From NCBI GenBank assembly GCA_902826795.1, contig CADEGD010000019.1:1-64000 (forward strand): a DNA stretch of 64,000 bases, written 5' to 3'. Source of the stretch: an uncultured Acidobacteriota bacterium (GTDB taxonomy: Bacteria > Acidobacteriota > Blastocatellia > Pyrinomonadales > Pyrinomonadaceae). The notes under the pieces were generated by a model, which saw nothing but the letters and a program-made list of their open reading frames with translations, did no database searches and was not told the DNA's origin. The position numbers and the translations under genes were made by a program. Positions 18,262 through 26,742 of this stretch are shown in pieces (positions within the stretch are counted from its first letter, which is position 1; each line of letters begins with the position of its first letter).

Positions 18262-18540
18262 ATGCCGGAAACCCTAACTGTAACTGAAATGGCCCGAAAA
18301 TTTGCTGATTATATCAACCGCGTTGCTTATCGCGGCGAACGATTTGTGCTGACAAAGGGTAACCGAGAGGTGGCCGAAATAAGGCCATTGCCTAAAGGAC
18401 TTTCATATTCGGAATTGCGCGAGGTATTGACCTCGGGGCCTCATCTCGATCCGGAAGATATCGAACAATTCGCGAAAGATATCAATGAAGCGCGTGCGGA
18501 GTTAAACTCCCTTCCACTACGTGATCCATGGGAAGACTAA
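18262..18540 (+). CDS. Phd/YefM-family antitoxin
   Basis: A 92-residue protein starting MPETLTVTEMARKFADYINRVAYRGERFVLTKGNREVAEIRPLP, the complete Phd/YefM N-terminal DNA-binding and dimerisation fold. The acidic C-terminal tail (DPEDIEQFAKDINEARAEL) would wrap the toxin. The PIN toxin gene overlaps its last 13 bases, and a perfect palindrome lies immediately upstream, so autorepression is very likely. Fold identity is clear; the neutralising role is inferred from family and operon structure. Confidence 0.9.
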   Translation: MPETLTVTEMARKFADYINRVAYRGERFVLTKGNREVAEIRPLPKGLSYSELREVLTSGPHLDPEDIEQFAKDINEARAELNSLPLRDPWED

Positions 18541-18938
18541 TCGACACAAACACATTCATTGAATCTGAGCGGGGTCGATTGGATCTCGAGTCCAACCTTG
18601 AGGCTCGAGAAAGTGATGTGTTTTTCATGTCAGTTGTAACGGCCAGCGAACTTCTTCACGGCGTTCATAGAGCGTCCTCAAAATTCCGAGATTCGCGCAC
18701 TGCAACAATCGAGAAGTGGATTGCGAGGTTTCCTCTTATCGACATCGACCTGCCGATTGCCCGCGATCATGCGAAGATCTTTGCTGATTTGAAGTCTAGA
18801 GGCGAGGTCATCGGAGCTCATGACCTTTGGCTTGCCGCGACGTGCCTGAATCGAAATCTGAAGATTGTGACAGCAAACGTTAAGGAGTTCAGTCGGATCC
18901 CAAATCTTGAGATAGAGAATTGGTTAAGTAATGGTTAG
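18528..18938 (+). CDS. PIN-domain toxin (VapC-like ribonuclease)
   Basis: A 136-residue PIN protein. The acidic active-site residues appear in MGRLIDTNTFIE, in SVVTASELLHGV, and in VIGAHDLWLAATC followed by KIVTANVKEFSRIPNL, the four-acid pattern of VapC. VapC toxins cleave tRNA or rRNA. The start overlaps the antitoxin gene by 13 bases, implying coupled translation. The pairing of a Phd-type antitoxin with a PIN toxin is a common hybrid arrangement. The 3' end overlaps the next gene by eight bases. Confidence 0.92.
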   Translation: MGRLIDTNTFIESERGRLDLESNLEARESDVFFMSVVTASELLHGVHRASSKFRDSRTATIEKWIARFPLIDIDLPIARDHAKIFADLKSRGEVIGAHDLWLAATCLNRNLKIVTANVKEFSRIPNLEIENWLSNG

Positions 18939-20367
18939 TTCTATGTTCAGTTCCATCCATTTCCAATCAAAAGGCCGGGCGACGACGAATGCGTCGAAGC
19001 CTGAGGTGATCGCCGCGCTTCAAGCGATCGTTGGCGAAGAGAATGTGATCGTCGAACCTGAACGAGTCGAGCCATATGGAGCCGACGCCGTCAAGGAAAA
19101 GTTTCCGCCTGAGGCCGTGGTGTTTCCCGAGACGACAGCCGAGATGGTCGCGATATTGAAACTCGCGAATGAACATATTTTCCCCGTCACGGCCCGCGGC
19201 GGAGGCGTGGGCTATACCGGCGGGGCAGTTCCGGTCGACGGCGGTATCGTGATCGGCACCGACCGGATGAAGAAGATCATAGAGATCAACGCGGACGATC
19301 TCTACGTCACTTGCCAGCCGGGACTGACCACTTACGAAGTTCAGCAGGCGGTAGCCGAACAAGGCCTAATGTTCGCCCCCGATCCGGCGAGTTATAAAGA
19401 CTCTTTTATCGGCGGCAACATCGCCGAAAATGCCGGCGGAATGCGCACGCCGAAGTACGGTGTTACGAAACATCACGTACTCGGGCTTGAGGTCGTCACC
19501 GCGACCGGTGAAGTCATCCGGACCGGCGGCAAAACTGTAAAGAACGTCGTGGGGTTCGATCTCGTGGGCCTGATGTGCGGCAGCGAAGGAATGCTCGGGA
19601 TCATCACCGAAGCGACTCTCAAACTTCTCCCGATGCCCGAGGCGACCTCGACCGTCCGCGCCAATTTCCACTCGATGGAAGCCGCGTGCAAAGTGCTCAC
19701 CAAATTTACTCCGGAAGGTTTGCTGCCGATGGCGATGGAAGTGATCGACAAGCACTGCGTCGCCGCGATCGAAGATAATTTCGCCTTCGGTTTATCGAAA
19801 GATGCCGGTGCGATCTTGCTCGTTGCCGTCGATGGCTCGAAGGAAGAGGTCGAGAGAAATGCTCTGACGATCGAACGCGTCATCAATGAGAACGGCGGCT
19901 TCGACGTGCTCCGCGCTAAGACCAAGGAAGAGGAAGACAAGCTCTGGGACGTTCGGCGGGCGATATCGCCCAGCCTGATGAAATACGGCACGCTCAAGAT
20001 CAACGAAGACGTCGTCGTCCCGCGATCGAAAGTCCCCGAACTCGTCGCACGCATCGAAGAGATCGGCAAACGCCACGACACCTTCGTCGCCAACTTCGGC
20101 CACGCCGGCGACGGCAACATCCACGTCAACTTCGTCGTCGACCGCGACGACCCGGACGCGATTCGACGAGCCCGCGAATGCGTCTCCGAAACCTTCCAAC
20201 TCTCCGTGAACTTGGGCGGAACCATCTCCGGCGAACACGGCATCGGCTACGTCAAATCGCAATACATGCACTACGCCATCGACCGCCCAACGCTCGAAAT
20301 AATGAAAGGCATCAAACAAGTCTTCGACCCTAACGGCATCCTCAATCCAGGAAAAATGTTTGTGTGA
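18931..20367 (+). CDS. FAD-linked oxidase, GlcD/D-lactate dehydrogenase family
   Basis: A 478-residue flavoprotein. The FAD-binding domain shows VTARGGGVGYTGGAVP, TCQPGLTTYEVQQAV and GNIAENAGGMRTPKYGVTKHHVLGLEVV. The C-terminal oxidase domain has FGHAGDGNIHVNFVVD and GTISGEHGIGYVKSQYM with the substrate-side histidines. The family oxidises 2-hydroxy acids such as glycolate or D-lactate. No glcE or glcF genes are adjacent, so it may act as a single-subunit D-2-hydroxyacid dehydrogenase. ATG 18931 overlaps the toxin gene; ATG 18943 is an alternative that would remove the overlap. Confidence 0.9.
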   Translation: MVSSMFSSIHFQSKGRATTNASKPEVIAALQAIVGEENVIVEPERVEPYGADAVKEKFPPEAVVFPETTAEMVAILKLANEHIFPVTARGGGVGYTGGAVPVDGGIVIGTDRMKKIIEINADDLYVTCQPGLTTYEVQQAVAEQGLMFAPDPASYKDSFIGGNIAENAGGMRTPKYGVTKHHVLGLEVVTATGEVIRTGGKTVKNVVGFDLVGLMCGSEGMLGIITEATLKLLPMPEATSTVRANFHSMEAACKVLTKFTPEGLLPMAMEVIDKHCVAAIEDNFAFGLSKDAGAILLVAVDGSKEEVERNALTIERVINENGGFDVLRAKTKEEEDKLWDVRRAISPSLMKYGTLKINEDVVVPRSKVPELVARIEEIGKRHDTFVANFGHAGDGNIHVNFVVDRDDPDAIRRARECVSETFQLSVNLGGTISGEHGIGYVKSQYMHYAIDRPTLEIMKGIKQVFDPNGILNPGKMFV

Positions 20368-21225
20368 TTAGCGTTGTTTCGCCGAAATGCGATAGGCAAA
20401 TCTTACAACTCTCAACCTGAAGAGGGTTAACGTTTGCTCGGCCCAAAGGTAGTCACTTTCCTCACGGATAGTTAGGCGGTCGCGGAAGGATCTAATAAAT
20501 TGAGTCCAATAATCGCCTTGTCCGTCCTTTAGCAAAAAGTAGAATCCCGGATCGCCAAATTTTTTCCCTGAAGATTCAAGGACCAGTTCGCCGTTTTCGC
20601 CGACGCTGGGTGAGAGGACTACGGTCGCGTTGCCATTGGGCAGCGGAAAAACGGCTTTGATGCACTTTTCACCAGAAGGTAGTTGGCAGACGCCATACGC
20701 GCCCGAGTAAACGACCTGTCCGCTCGACTTAATTGATCGATGCCAAAATGTGTATTTAGTCTGGTTTGAACTTGGGTCGATAAGTGTTGATATTTCGCTA
20801 GTTACAGATTCACCTTCGGCGACATCTTTGATCGGGACGTTTAGTTGCCCGATTCGATGACTGAACAGAATGTTGATCAAGCGGCCGAATATTTGAAAAA
20901 ATGGGTTCCATTTTACGAAGAGGTCGATATCGTAGTTAGTTGTCAGTTCGTAGAAATCAACAATTTGTCTCGACAAGCCCTCACTCTCGGTGAGACTTAG
21001 CTTTTGCATCGAAGGTATTAGACCTTGGGGTTTAGTCGTTTTATCGATTAGCAGCCCTTCTTTTTCGGCAAATCGCTGGATGAAATCACTGCCAAGTACG
21101 TCTAAGTTTCCGAACGGTCCCATCAACCACGGATGTTCTGCAGGGTTGATTCTCCGTCCCCACAGAATCACCCATTGCTGAGTTACCCAATCCTGAAATT
21201 TCTGCATTGGATAGGCATATCTCAT
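20368..21225 (-). CDS. Conserved-looking protein of unknown function, paired with a CrtA-like gene
   Basis: A 285-residue protein that I do not recognise. It has no signal peptide; the start could be ATG 21225 or ATG 21207 (MQKFQDWVTQQW). The N-terminal half is helical and rich in Trp/Phe (FVKWNPFFQIFGRLINILFSHRIG, possibly a membrane-associated helix). The C-terminal half is beta-rich with repeated short strands (KYTFWHRSIKSSGQVVYSGAYGVCQLPSGEKCIKAVFPLPNG). One base separates it from the stop of the upstream CrtA-like gene, so the two are one operon. It ends against the convergent FAD-oxidase gene with no spacer. Confidence 0.65.
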   Translation of the reverse strand: MRYAYPMQKFQDWVTQQWVILWGRRINPAEHPWLMGPFGNLDVLGSDFIQRFAEKEGLLIDKTTKPQGLIPSMQKLSLTESEGLSRQIVDFYELTTNYDIDLFVKWNPFFQIFGRLINILFSHRIGQLNVPIKDVAEGESVTSEISTLIDPSSNQTKYTFWHRSIKSSGQVVYSGAYGVCQLPSGEKCIKAVFPLPNGNATVVLSPSVGENGELVLESSGKKFGDPGFYFLLKDGQGDYWTQFIRSFRDRLTIREESDYLWAEQTLTLFRLRVVRFAYRISAKQR

Positions 21226-21226
21226 A

Positions 21227-21943
21227 TCAATGCTTTGGGATCTGGTCCGAAATAAAATTTGGGCGGCCGTTCCATGTGCCGAACTCTGAAATCGCCTTGA
21301 AGCGTAAGGTCGTGAATTCGATATGAAAGTCCTTCCTGTCTCGTTCCTTCATCGCATCGATGTGCCGTTTCGGCTGCGGTACCGAACTATGTCCGCGGAC
21401 CATATCGGTCATTTCCTTCGCCGATCTCCAGATGGAGAATGTTGAGATAGTTCGAGGGTATCTTATCGACGCTAGCGAAAGCGTCGTACCGGGATGATCG
21501 CGAACCAGCTTCTCGACCGGCCTTCCCCAATGAAGAAACCGCGGAACTTGAAACAGCTTCATCCGAGCGATCGTCACTGCAACTACGGGCGATGCAGGAT
21601 CAGTTTCGAGTTCCTCGTCAGGTATCGCAAATCCGCTGATCGATCCCCACTGTCGCAAGAACGAAAGTCGAGCGTGCCATCCGTTAGCCAAGATCTTTCC
21701 GACCCGATCATTCTCCAAGAACTTATTGATTGCATCTTCACTTTCCCACTGTGCGAAAACTGCCACCTGGTTGAACAACATTCTTGACGGGGAAATGATC
21801 GGCGAGCCCAACTTCATTACCGACATACACTCACAGTGGATCAAGCCGTGGACATTCTCAGGCGTGGGCGGAAAGTAGATCGTCTTCAGGCCGTTCGCGT
21901 ACGTCGTCTTTGCCAGATGATAGGAGAATACGCTCATGCTCAA
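21227..21943 (-). CDS. Spheroidene monooxygenase (CrtA)-like protein
   Basis: A 238-residue protein. The central and C-terminal parts (VVAVTIARMKLFQVPRFLHWGRPVEKL, TLSLASIRYPRTISTFSIWRSAKEMTDMVRG, FHIEFTTLRF) match the layout of CrtA-like/DUF3291-type ferredoxin-fold proteins: an LxR...P..F entry, a 'TFS.W.s...m..f.y' segment and a terminal F.R.R/L strand. CrtA oxidises carotenoids, but no other carotenoid gene is in the window and many relatives have unknown substrates. A heme-like dimeric alpha/beta barrel is plausible. It is the first gene of a two-gene operon with the unknown protein downstream. Confidence 0.6.
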   Translation of the reverse strand: MSMSVFSYHLAKTTYANGLKTIYFPPTPENVHGLIHCECMSVMKLGSPIISPSRMLFNQVAVFAQWESEDAINKFLENDRVGKILANGWHARLSFLRQWGSISGFAIPDEELETDPASPVVAVTIARMKLFQVPRFLHWGRPVEKLVRDHPGTTLSLASIRYPRTISTFSIWRSAKEMTDMVRGHSSVPQPKRHIDAMKERDRKDFHIEFTTLRFKAISEFGTWNGRPNFISDQIPKH

Positions 21944-21990
21944 TACCTCGATATAGTAACCTAACTCTCAAACCAGCTGAGCCTATTCCG

Positions 21991-22641
21991 ATGATGCGAT
22001 ATCTTTTCCTGACAATCCTACTACTACTTTTCACGAATGCGTCGTTCTCCGAATCAGTGGTCTGGAACCTGAAAGACCTCAATAAAATCGGCGGACACAA
22101 GACCACCGTGTTAGGGCAACCAAAGGTGATCAACACCGATCAGGGTAAAGCGGTCGAGTTTGGCGGGATTGATGACGGGATATTCATCGAAACTAACCCG
22201 CTTGCGGGGGCGAAGGCGTTTACTATCGAAGCTTGGTTCCGACCGGACGCTGACGGGCCGGCTGAGCAGCGTTGGCTGCATATTGAGGATCTTGAGAACG
22301 TGGAGAGTCGTGCGTTGCTCGAAACGAGGGTGACAAAGGATTTGTGGTTTCTGGATACGTTCCTCAAATCGGGCGAGAACCGCCTTCCGCTCTACGCCGA
22401 GAATTTCAAACACCCTACGGGTCGGTGGTATCACGCCGCGCTCGTCTACGACGGTTCCGAGATGCGGCATTACATCGACGGTAAACTCGAACTTTCGGGA
22501 AAGATCGCGATGAAACCTTTTGGGCGCGGCCGCACTTCGATCGGGGTCCGACAGAACAAGGTCTATTGGTTTAAGGGCGCGGTTCGAAAGGTCCGGTTCT
22601 CACACGCGGCTCTCGAGCCCGAGCAGTTTCTGAGCCACTAA
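21991..22641 (+). CDS. Secreted LamG/concanavalin-like lectin domain protein
   Basis: The start ATG 21991 (or 21994) opens a signal peptide MMRYLFLTILLLLFTNASFS. The mature part is a single LamG-like jelly roll: VWNLKDLNKIGG, GKAVEFGGIDDGIFIETNPLAGAKAFTIEAWFRPD, and the typical WYHAALVYDGSEMRHYIDGKLELSG...TSIGVRQNKVYWFKGAVRKVRFSHAALEPEQF. Such domains bind carbohydrates or act as spacers; no catalytic residues are evident. The upstream reading frame extends to 21910 but would spoil the signal peptide. It diverges from the CrtA-like operon. Confidence 0.82.
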   Translation: MMRYLFLTILLLLFTNASFSESVVWNLKDLNKIGGHKTTVLGQPKVINTDQGKAVEFGGIDDGIFIETNPLAGAKAFTIEAWFRPDADGPAEQRWLHIEDLENVESRALLETRVTKDLWFLDTFLKSGENRLPLYAENFKHPTGRWYHAALVYDGSEMRHYIDGKLELSGKIAMKPFGRGRTSIGVRQNKVYWFKGAVRKVRFSHAALEPEQFLSH

Positions 22642-22671
22642 GGACAAAATCTTCAAACACCATTCAACCGA

Positions 22672-24369
22672 CTATCCCGAGATTCTTGCCCGATAATCGC
22701 TCATCCACCTGACGATGTTCCGCGTATACGCGTTGCTGTCGTTTTCGACTGGCGGAGCGTACTTGTTAACTAATCCCGCCCAATCCTGCCGGTCGATGAA
22801 CGAACGATAGCCGCGGTCCAGCAGGCGGAAATAGGCTCGGACGCCGTCTTCCATTGAAGGCCATCTGGCAAATCCGTTAGCACCGCGCGTGGCTCCTTCC
22901 TGATTGTTGAACCTTATGTTGCCGGGATTGTTGTTCCGCTGCGCAAGGCTTCCAGTTGACGCAAATCCGGCCTCCATCCTGAACATGGCAAGGGCCAGTT
23001 CCGGTGGGATATTGTACTGTCGTGCGAGGCTGGCGATCAGGTCGCCCTGACCGGCGAGGTTTGTTCCACGAAGGATCTCGTCGATCCGCGCTCCGGATGC
23101 GCTTGGCGTGGTCGGTGTAGTTGGTGCGGTCGGCGTTGTCGGTGAGGCGCCGCCGAGGGCTGTTGTAAGGGCAGCACGAGAGCGCGGTCCGTAGATGCCG
23201 TCAACTTCGAGGCCCTGGCTCCGCTGAAAAGCTTTCAATGCCCGGTCCGTTCGCGGGCCGAAAATTCCCGGGCCGGTATTCATCTGTGCCTGCGTCATGA
23301 ATCCCAGACGAACCAGCGCGTCTTGAAGCTGTTTTACCTGCTCCCCGCGGCTTCCCCGACGCAGTGTTCCCTGAGGGACCGGCAGAGATGGAGCCGGGCC
23401 TGATCCGGCGATCGCCGCCCGCGTCCTCGGCCCGACTATTCCGTCCGCTGTTAACCCACGGTCCTGCTGAAATCGTCGAACTGCTGCATCGGTCCTCGGC
23501 CCGAAGATGCCATCGGCAGTAAGCGGATAGCCGAGCCTCGTCAAGTCTCGCTGCAGTTGAGCCACCGCAGGCCCGCGTGAGCCCACGCGGAGATCGTTAC
23601 CCGCCGGCGTGTTAGGTGTTGTTGGTGTGGTCGGTGTGGTCGGGGAGCCAACGGGCGGATAGTTTCGGTTGACCGTGTTCCAAATGTCAGGCAGGCTGCC
23701 GCCGTTATTGTTGTATTGAGTCCGAAGGTCCGAGACGCTTCGTCCGCCCGTCATCTGGAAATGCGGACGGTCTACGATGCTCTGGAAATCGCCGCCCCAC
23801 TCCATTCCCTGGCGCTTGCCCGCCGCCCCGATCCGCTGCCAAACGTCGTTGCCCACATTCCAATTCGGCTGCCCGTTCGCACCCAGCGGCACGACATCTA
23901 CGGCCAGCCCGTAGTTATGAAGGCTGCTGCCCGCTCTCGCGTTCGTTACCGTAGAACGATTTTCGTTCGCCGAGATCGGACCCCATCCGGCCTGCCGTCG
24001 AAGCTCGTTGACTCTGCTCAGCGATTCTCGCCCTTGAGCGTAGAGCGCGGTCTGCTGTGCGTGCGTGCGAAGGCCGCTCGTAACGATGATGTTGATGCCC
24101 TGTGCTCTCAAATCGGCTGCCATCAGCCGGACGCGGTTGGCCATCTGTGGATTTATCTGGGCCAGGACGGCCTCGGATCGAGCGTCCATCGGCGGTGTCG
24201 CTGCCTGCCGCGTAGCCGTGCGTTCCGACATGATTCCCTGTGCGTTGAGCAGCCCGTCCAAGGTGGTAAGTCCGGCGGCATTTGCCGCTCCCGGCTGACC
24301 GGTCAATTGAGCCGGATCAGTTCCAACGCCCGCATTTGTCGTGCCCGCACCGCCTACTCTCATCACCAT
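22672..24369 (-). CDS. Three-part peptidoglycan hydrolase: M15 peptidase, two PG-binding domains, lysozyme/glucosaminidase-like domain
   Basis: A 565-residue modular protein. Residues about 66-210 are an M15 (VanY/endolysin-like) peptidase: SGLRTHAQQTALYAQG, then SSLHNYGLAVDVV (His151, Asp158) and DRPHFQM (His203) as zinc ligands. Residues 258-320 and 334-404 are two PG_binding_1 repeats (GIFGPRTDAAVRRFQ; GIYGPRSRAAL), separated by Thr/Pro linkers. Residues 427-565 resemble a glucosaminidase/lysozyme-like domain (AMFRMEAGFASTGSL with Glu467, NNNPGNIRF, MEDGVRAYFRLLD). It has no signal peptide or membrane segment, which is unusual for a cell-wall enzyme. Possible roles are a recruited endolysin, a toxin-like secreted hydrolase or a spore/cell remodelling enzyme; no phage genes are nearby. 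Confidence 0.85.
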   Translation of the reverse strand: MVMRVGGAGTTNAGVGTDPAQLTGQPGAANAAGLTTLDGLLNAQGIMSERTATRQAATPPMDARSEAVLAQINPQMANRVRLMAADLRAQGINIIVTSGLRTHAQQTALYAQGRESLSRVNELRRQAGWGPISANENRSTVTNARAGSSLHNYGLAVDVVPLGANGQPNWNVGNDVWQRIGAAGKRQGMEWGGDFQSIVDRPHFQMTGGRSVSDLRTQYNNNGGSLPDIWNTVNRNYPPVGSPTTPTTPTTPNTPAGNDLRVGSRGPAVAQLQRDLTRLGYPLTADGIFGPRTDAAVRRFQQDRGLTADGIVGPRTRAAIAGSGPAPSLPVPQGTLRRGSRGEQVKQLQDALVRLGFMTQAQMNTGPGIFGPRTDRALKAFQRSQGLEVDGIYGPRSRAALTTALGGASPTTPTAPTTPTTPSASGARIDEILRGTNLAGQGDLIASLARQYNIPPELALAMFRMEAGFASTGSLAQRNNNPGNIRFNNQEGATRGANGFARWPSMEDGVRAYFRLLDRGYRSFIDRQDWAGLVNKYAPPVENDSNAYTRNIVRWMSDYRARISG

Positions 24370-24479
24370 GACTTTCTTAACCTCTTTCTTCGATTCAGAA
24401 TTCGGACCGAATTTGCAATACTTGCTGATATCGTCTTCGGCAAAAATCGGAAAAAGTTACGGATTTTTCGAGAATTTAT

Positions 24480-24980
24480 ATGAAATATTTTGTTTCCTTT
24501 TTGTTTTGCTTGGCAATCCTGCCCGCGATCGCCTCGGTCGCGGCCGCGCAGGAGAAATTGATAATCCTTGTCCGCCACGCCGAAAAGGCCGATGCGACTA
24601 GTCAAGATCCTGAGCTTTCCGACGCGGGGAAGCAGCGGGCCGAGCGGCTAGTAAAAGTCGCCGGAAAGTACAAACCGGGCGCGTTCTATTCGACCAACTT
24701 CAAACGCACGCGCGATACGCTGGCACCGTTCGCAGGCAAACGAAAAAAGACGGTCGAGATCTACGACGCCCGCAAGCCCGCCGAGCTGCTCGACTTGATA
24801 ACCAAAAGCAAGATCAAACGCCACATAGTCGCCGGCCACAGCAACACCGTTCCCGGGCTCGCGAACTTCATCGCCAAAAAAGACGTTTTTAAGAACCTCG
24901 ATGAGTCCGAATACGGCGTGATCTGGATCATCCGAATGAAGAACGGCCAGATCGTAAAAACTGAGGTGTTACCGTATTAG
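24480..24980 (+). CDS. Secreted histidine phosphatase (phosphoglycerate mutase-like/SixA-like)
   Basis: A 166-residue protein with signal peptide MKYFVSFLFCLAILPAIASVAAAQ. The catalytic LVRHAEK motif places the nucleophile at His33 with Arg32; STNFKRTRDTLAPF gives the second phosphate-binding arginines, and VAGHSNTVPGL provides the second histidine (His120). This is the complete small histidine-phosphatase core. An extracytoplasmic location points to a phosphomonoesterase of unknown substrate rather than a SixA-type signalling phosphatase. It is divergent from the peptidoglycan hydrolase gene, 110 bases away. Confidence 0.88.
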   Translation: MKYFVSFLFCLAILPAIASVAAAQEKLIILVRHAEKADATSQDPELSDAGKQRAERLVKVAGKYKPGAFYSTNFKRTRDTLAPFAGKRKKTVEIYDARKPAELLDLITKSKIKRHIVAGHSNTVPGLANFIAKKDVFKNLDESEYGVIWIIRMKNGQIVKTEVLPY

Positions 24981-25071
24981 GATGATGGTTCCGACTCGTG
25001 CGATCGCCTCGCGGCTTTGAAGCGGAAAACCCGTCAGGGCCGTAGTTGTAAGATCGAGAAGGAAGTGAAAT

Positions 25072-25821
25072 ATGAAACCCAAGATACCTCACACTCTTGC
25101 GCTTGCGATATTTATTTCGCTGTCGGCATTCGAAGTTTACGCCCAGGCGGCGGGCGGCGGAACGGTTTCGCCGACGGTTACGCCCAAGCCTAAAACGCCG
25201 ACCAGAACTACTCGTACGCGAACGACAAAGCCAAAGCCCCGTACCACTACAACTACGAAAACAAGAACGCCGACTGCCGCACCTGCACCCGTAGCGAGTA
25301 AGAGCGCGGTCTACTACTTTGATTACGCGATGTATAGCTGCGGCGAGAATGCTCTCGACTGCAAGATAGATAACCTGACGAAGGCAATCAGCCTTAATCC
25401 GCGGATAGCGGCGCCCTATTTCGCCCGAGGATTGGTTCACTACAGAAAAAAGCTCTACAACTCAGCCATTGCCGACTACACGAAAGTTATCGATCTCGAG
25501 CCGCGAAACGCGTCCCCCGCTTATAACAACAGGGCCTGGACGTTTTGCGCGATGGGATTGTGGGATAAAGCCTTGGAAGATGCCGAGCGGGCTCTTGAGT
25601 TGAAACCGAATTATGCTGAAGCTTTGGATACCCGCGGCCACGCCCACATGGGCAACGGAGACTATCGCCTCGCTTTAGACGACTTCAACAAGGCCGTGCG
25701 GCTGGCGCCGTCGAACCCCGAGATGTATCGAAGCCGTGCGACGCTCTACAGAAAAACGGGGAAACCAGCGCTCGCTAAAGCCGACGAAAAGAAACTATTG
25801 GACCTCGGCGCCGAACTCTAG
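25072..25821 (+). CDS. Secreted TPR protein with basic Thr/Pro linker
   Basis: A 249-residue protein with signal peptide MKPKIPHTLALAIFISLSAFEVYAQ, a low-complexity basic linker rich in Thr, Lys, Arg and Pro (residues about 38-75), and then at least four tetratricopeptide repeats (AISLNPRIAAPYFARGLVHYRK; VIDLEPRNASPAYNNRAW; ALELKPNYAEALDTRGHAH; AVRLAPSNPEMYRSRA). TPR domains bind partner proteins or peptides. The last 13 codons (ADEKKLLDLGAEL) and the bases just after the stop occur again at 27212-27258. It is followed by the AraC gene after 10 bases. Confidence 0.88.
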   Translation: MKPKIPHTLALAIFISLSAFEVYAQAAGGGTVSPTVTPKPKTPTRTTRTRTTKPKPRTTTTTKTRTPTAAPAPVASKSAVYYFDYAMYSCGENALDCKIDNLTKAISLNPRIAAPYFARGLVHYRKKLYNSAIADYTKVIDLEPRNASPAYNNRAWTFCAMGLWDKALEDAERALELKPNYAEALDTRGHAHMGNGDYRLALDDFNKAVRLAPSNPEMYRSRATLYRKTGKPALAKADEKKLLDLGAEL

Positions 25822-25831
25822 CAGATTCACG

Positions 25832-26665
25832 ATGCTCTATCAGGTCTTCGATCCGCCCGCTCACCTAGCACCTTACGTGCGGTTCTTCTGGGCGCTCGAG
25901 GCCGATGTCGCACCGGGCGATGAATTTGTTCATCGTTCGATGGCGGATGGCTGCGTCGAGATCGTATTTTCGTATCGCGGCGTTTTCGATGAGGTTACGG
26001 AAACGGGCTCGATCGAATCGTCGACGCTTGCCAGCGTTCAGGCTCAGTCGACCAGCTATCGGCGATATTCCACCCTTCAAGGCTTCGGGATCTTCGGAGC
26101 CTACCTGTATCCGTTCGCTTTGCCCAAGCTTTTCTCGCTGCCTGCCTCAGATTTCACAAACGTTTCGCTCGATCTCGAATCTGTGATCGGCATCGATGCG
26201 GGACGGCTTGACGAGGATATGCTTGCGGCAAAAACGAATGAACTACGTGTGGCGATAGCATGCGAATTCTTAACCGCGAGGCTCGCAAAGAACGTCAGAG
26301 ATCTTCCGCAGATCCATCTGGCTATCCTCTCGATTCTTGCCGCGAAAGGTAACGTCAACATCGCCGCCTTGGCCCGCGATTTTGCTGTCTCGACGCGTCA
26401 GTTCGAGCGCCGCTTCAAAGAATTTGCCGGCCTCTCGCCGAAGCTCTATTCGCGGGTCATCCGCTTCCAGGCGGCTACTCAATATCGCGTCGATGGTGTC
26501 CGCGATCTAACCGAGATCGCATACGCCTGCGGCTATTACGACCAATCTCACTTCATCAACGACTTCCGCGAGTTCTCAGGCTACACGCCGAAAGAATACT
26601 TCTGGAACTCCGCTGAAGGCACGCAATACATGGACACCGAGAGAATGTCGCATTTTTCCAATTAG
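25832..26665 (+). CDS. AraC-family transcriptional regulator
   Basis: The ATG at 25832 is chosen; the longer upstream frame reads through the TPR gene. The 277-residue product starts MLYQVFDPPAHLAPYVRFFWALEADV, typical of the DUF6597 N-terminal sensor domain. The C-terminal third is a double helix-turn-helix: NIAALARDFAVSTRQFERRFKEFAGLSPKLYSRVIRFQAA and LTEIAYACGYYDQSHFINDFREFSGYTPKEY. It probably controls the nearby SnoaL-like and VOC genes, as such trios are common, but this is inference. Confidence 0.92.
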   Translation: MLYQVFDPPAHLAPYVRFFWALEADVAPGDEFVHRSMADGCVEIVFSYRGVFDEVTETGSIESSTLASVQAQSTSYRRYSTLQGFGIFGAYLYPFALPKLFSLPASDFTNVSLDLESVIGIDAGRLDEDMLAAKTNELRVAIACEFLTARLAKNVRDLPQIHLAILSILAAKGNVNIAALARDFAVSTRQFERRFKEFAGLSPKLYSRVIRFQAATQYRVDGVRDLTEIAYACGYYDQSHFINDFREFSGYTPKEYFWNSAEGTQYMDTERMSHFSN

Positions 26666-26742
26666 CCGCAAACAGATCCTGCTACATTTTCTTCACACAT
26701 CCGTAATTAATATTCTTAATTGCTAATTATTAGGCGGAAAAA

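Noticed and set aside
19473..20243. 256-codon open frame on the minus strand
   Set aside because: Antisense to the FAD oxidase; no protein features.
23085..23150. Short repeats resembling a CRISPR-like array
   Set aside because: They are Thr/Pro linker codons (TPT units) of the peptidoglycan hydrolase, in frame and without spacers.
22672..24980. Possible prophage because of an endolysin-like gene
   Set aside because: No integrase, holin, capsid, tail or attachment repeat is present in or around the gene.
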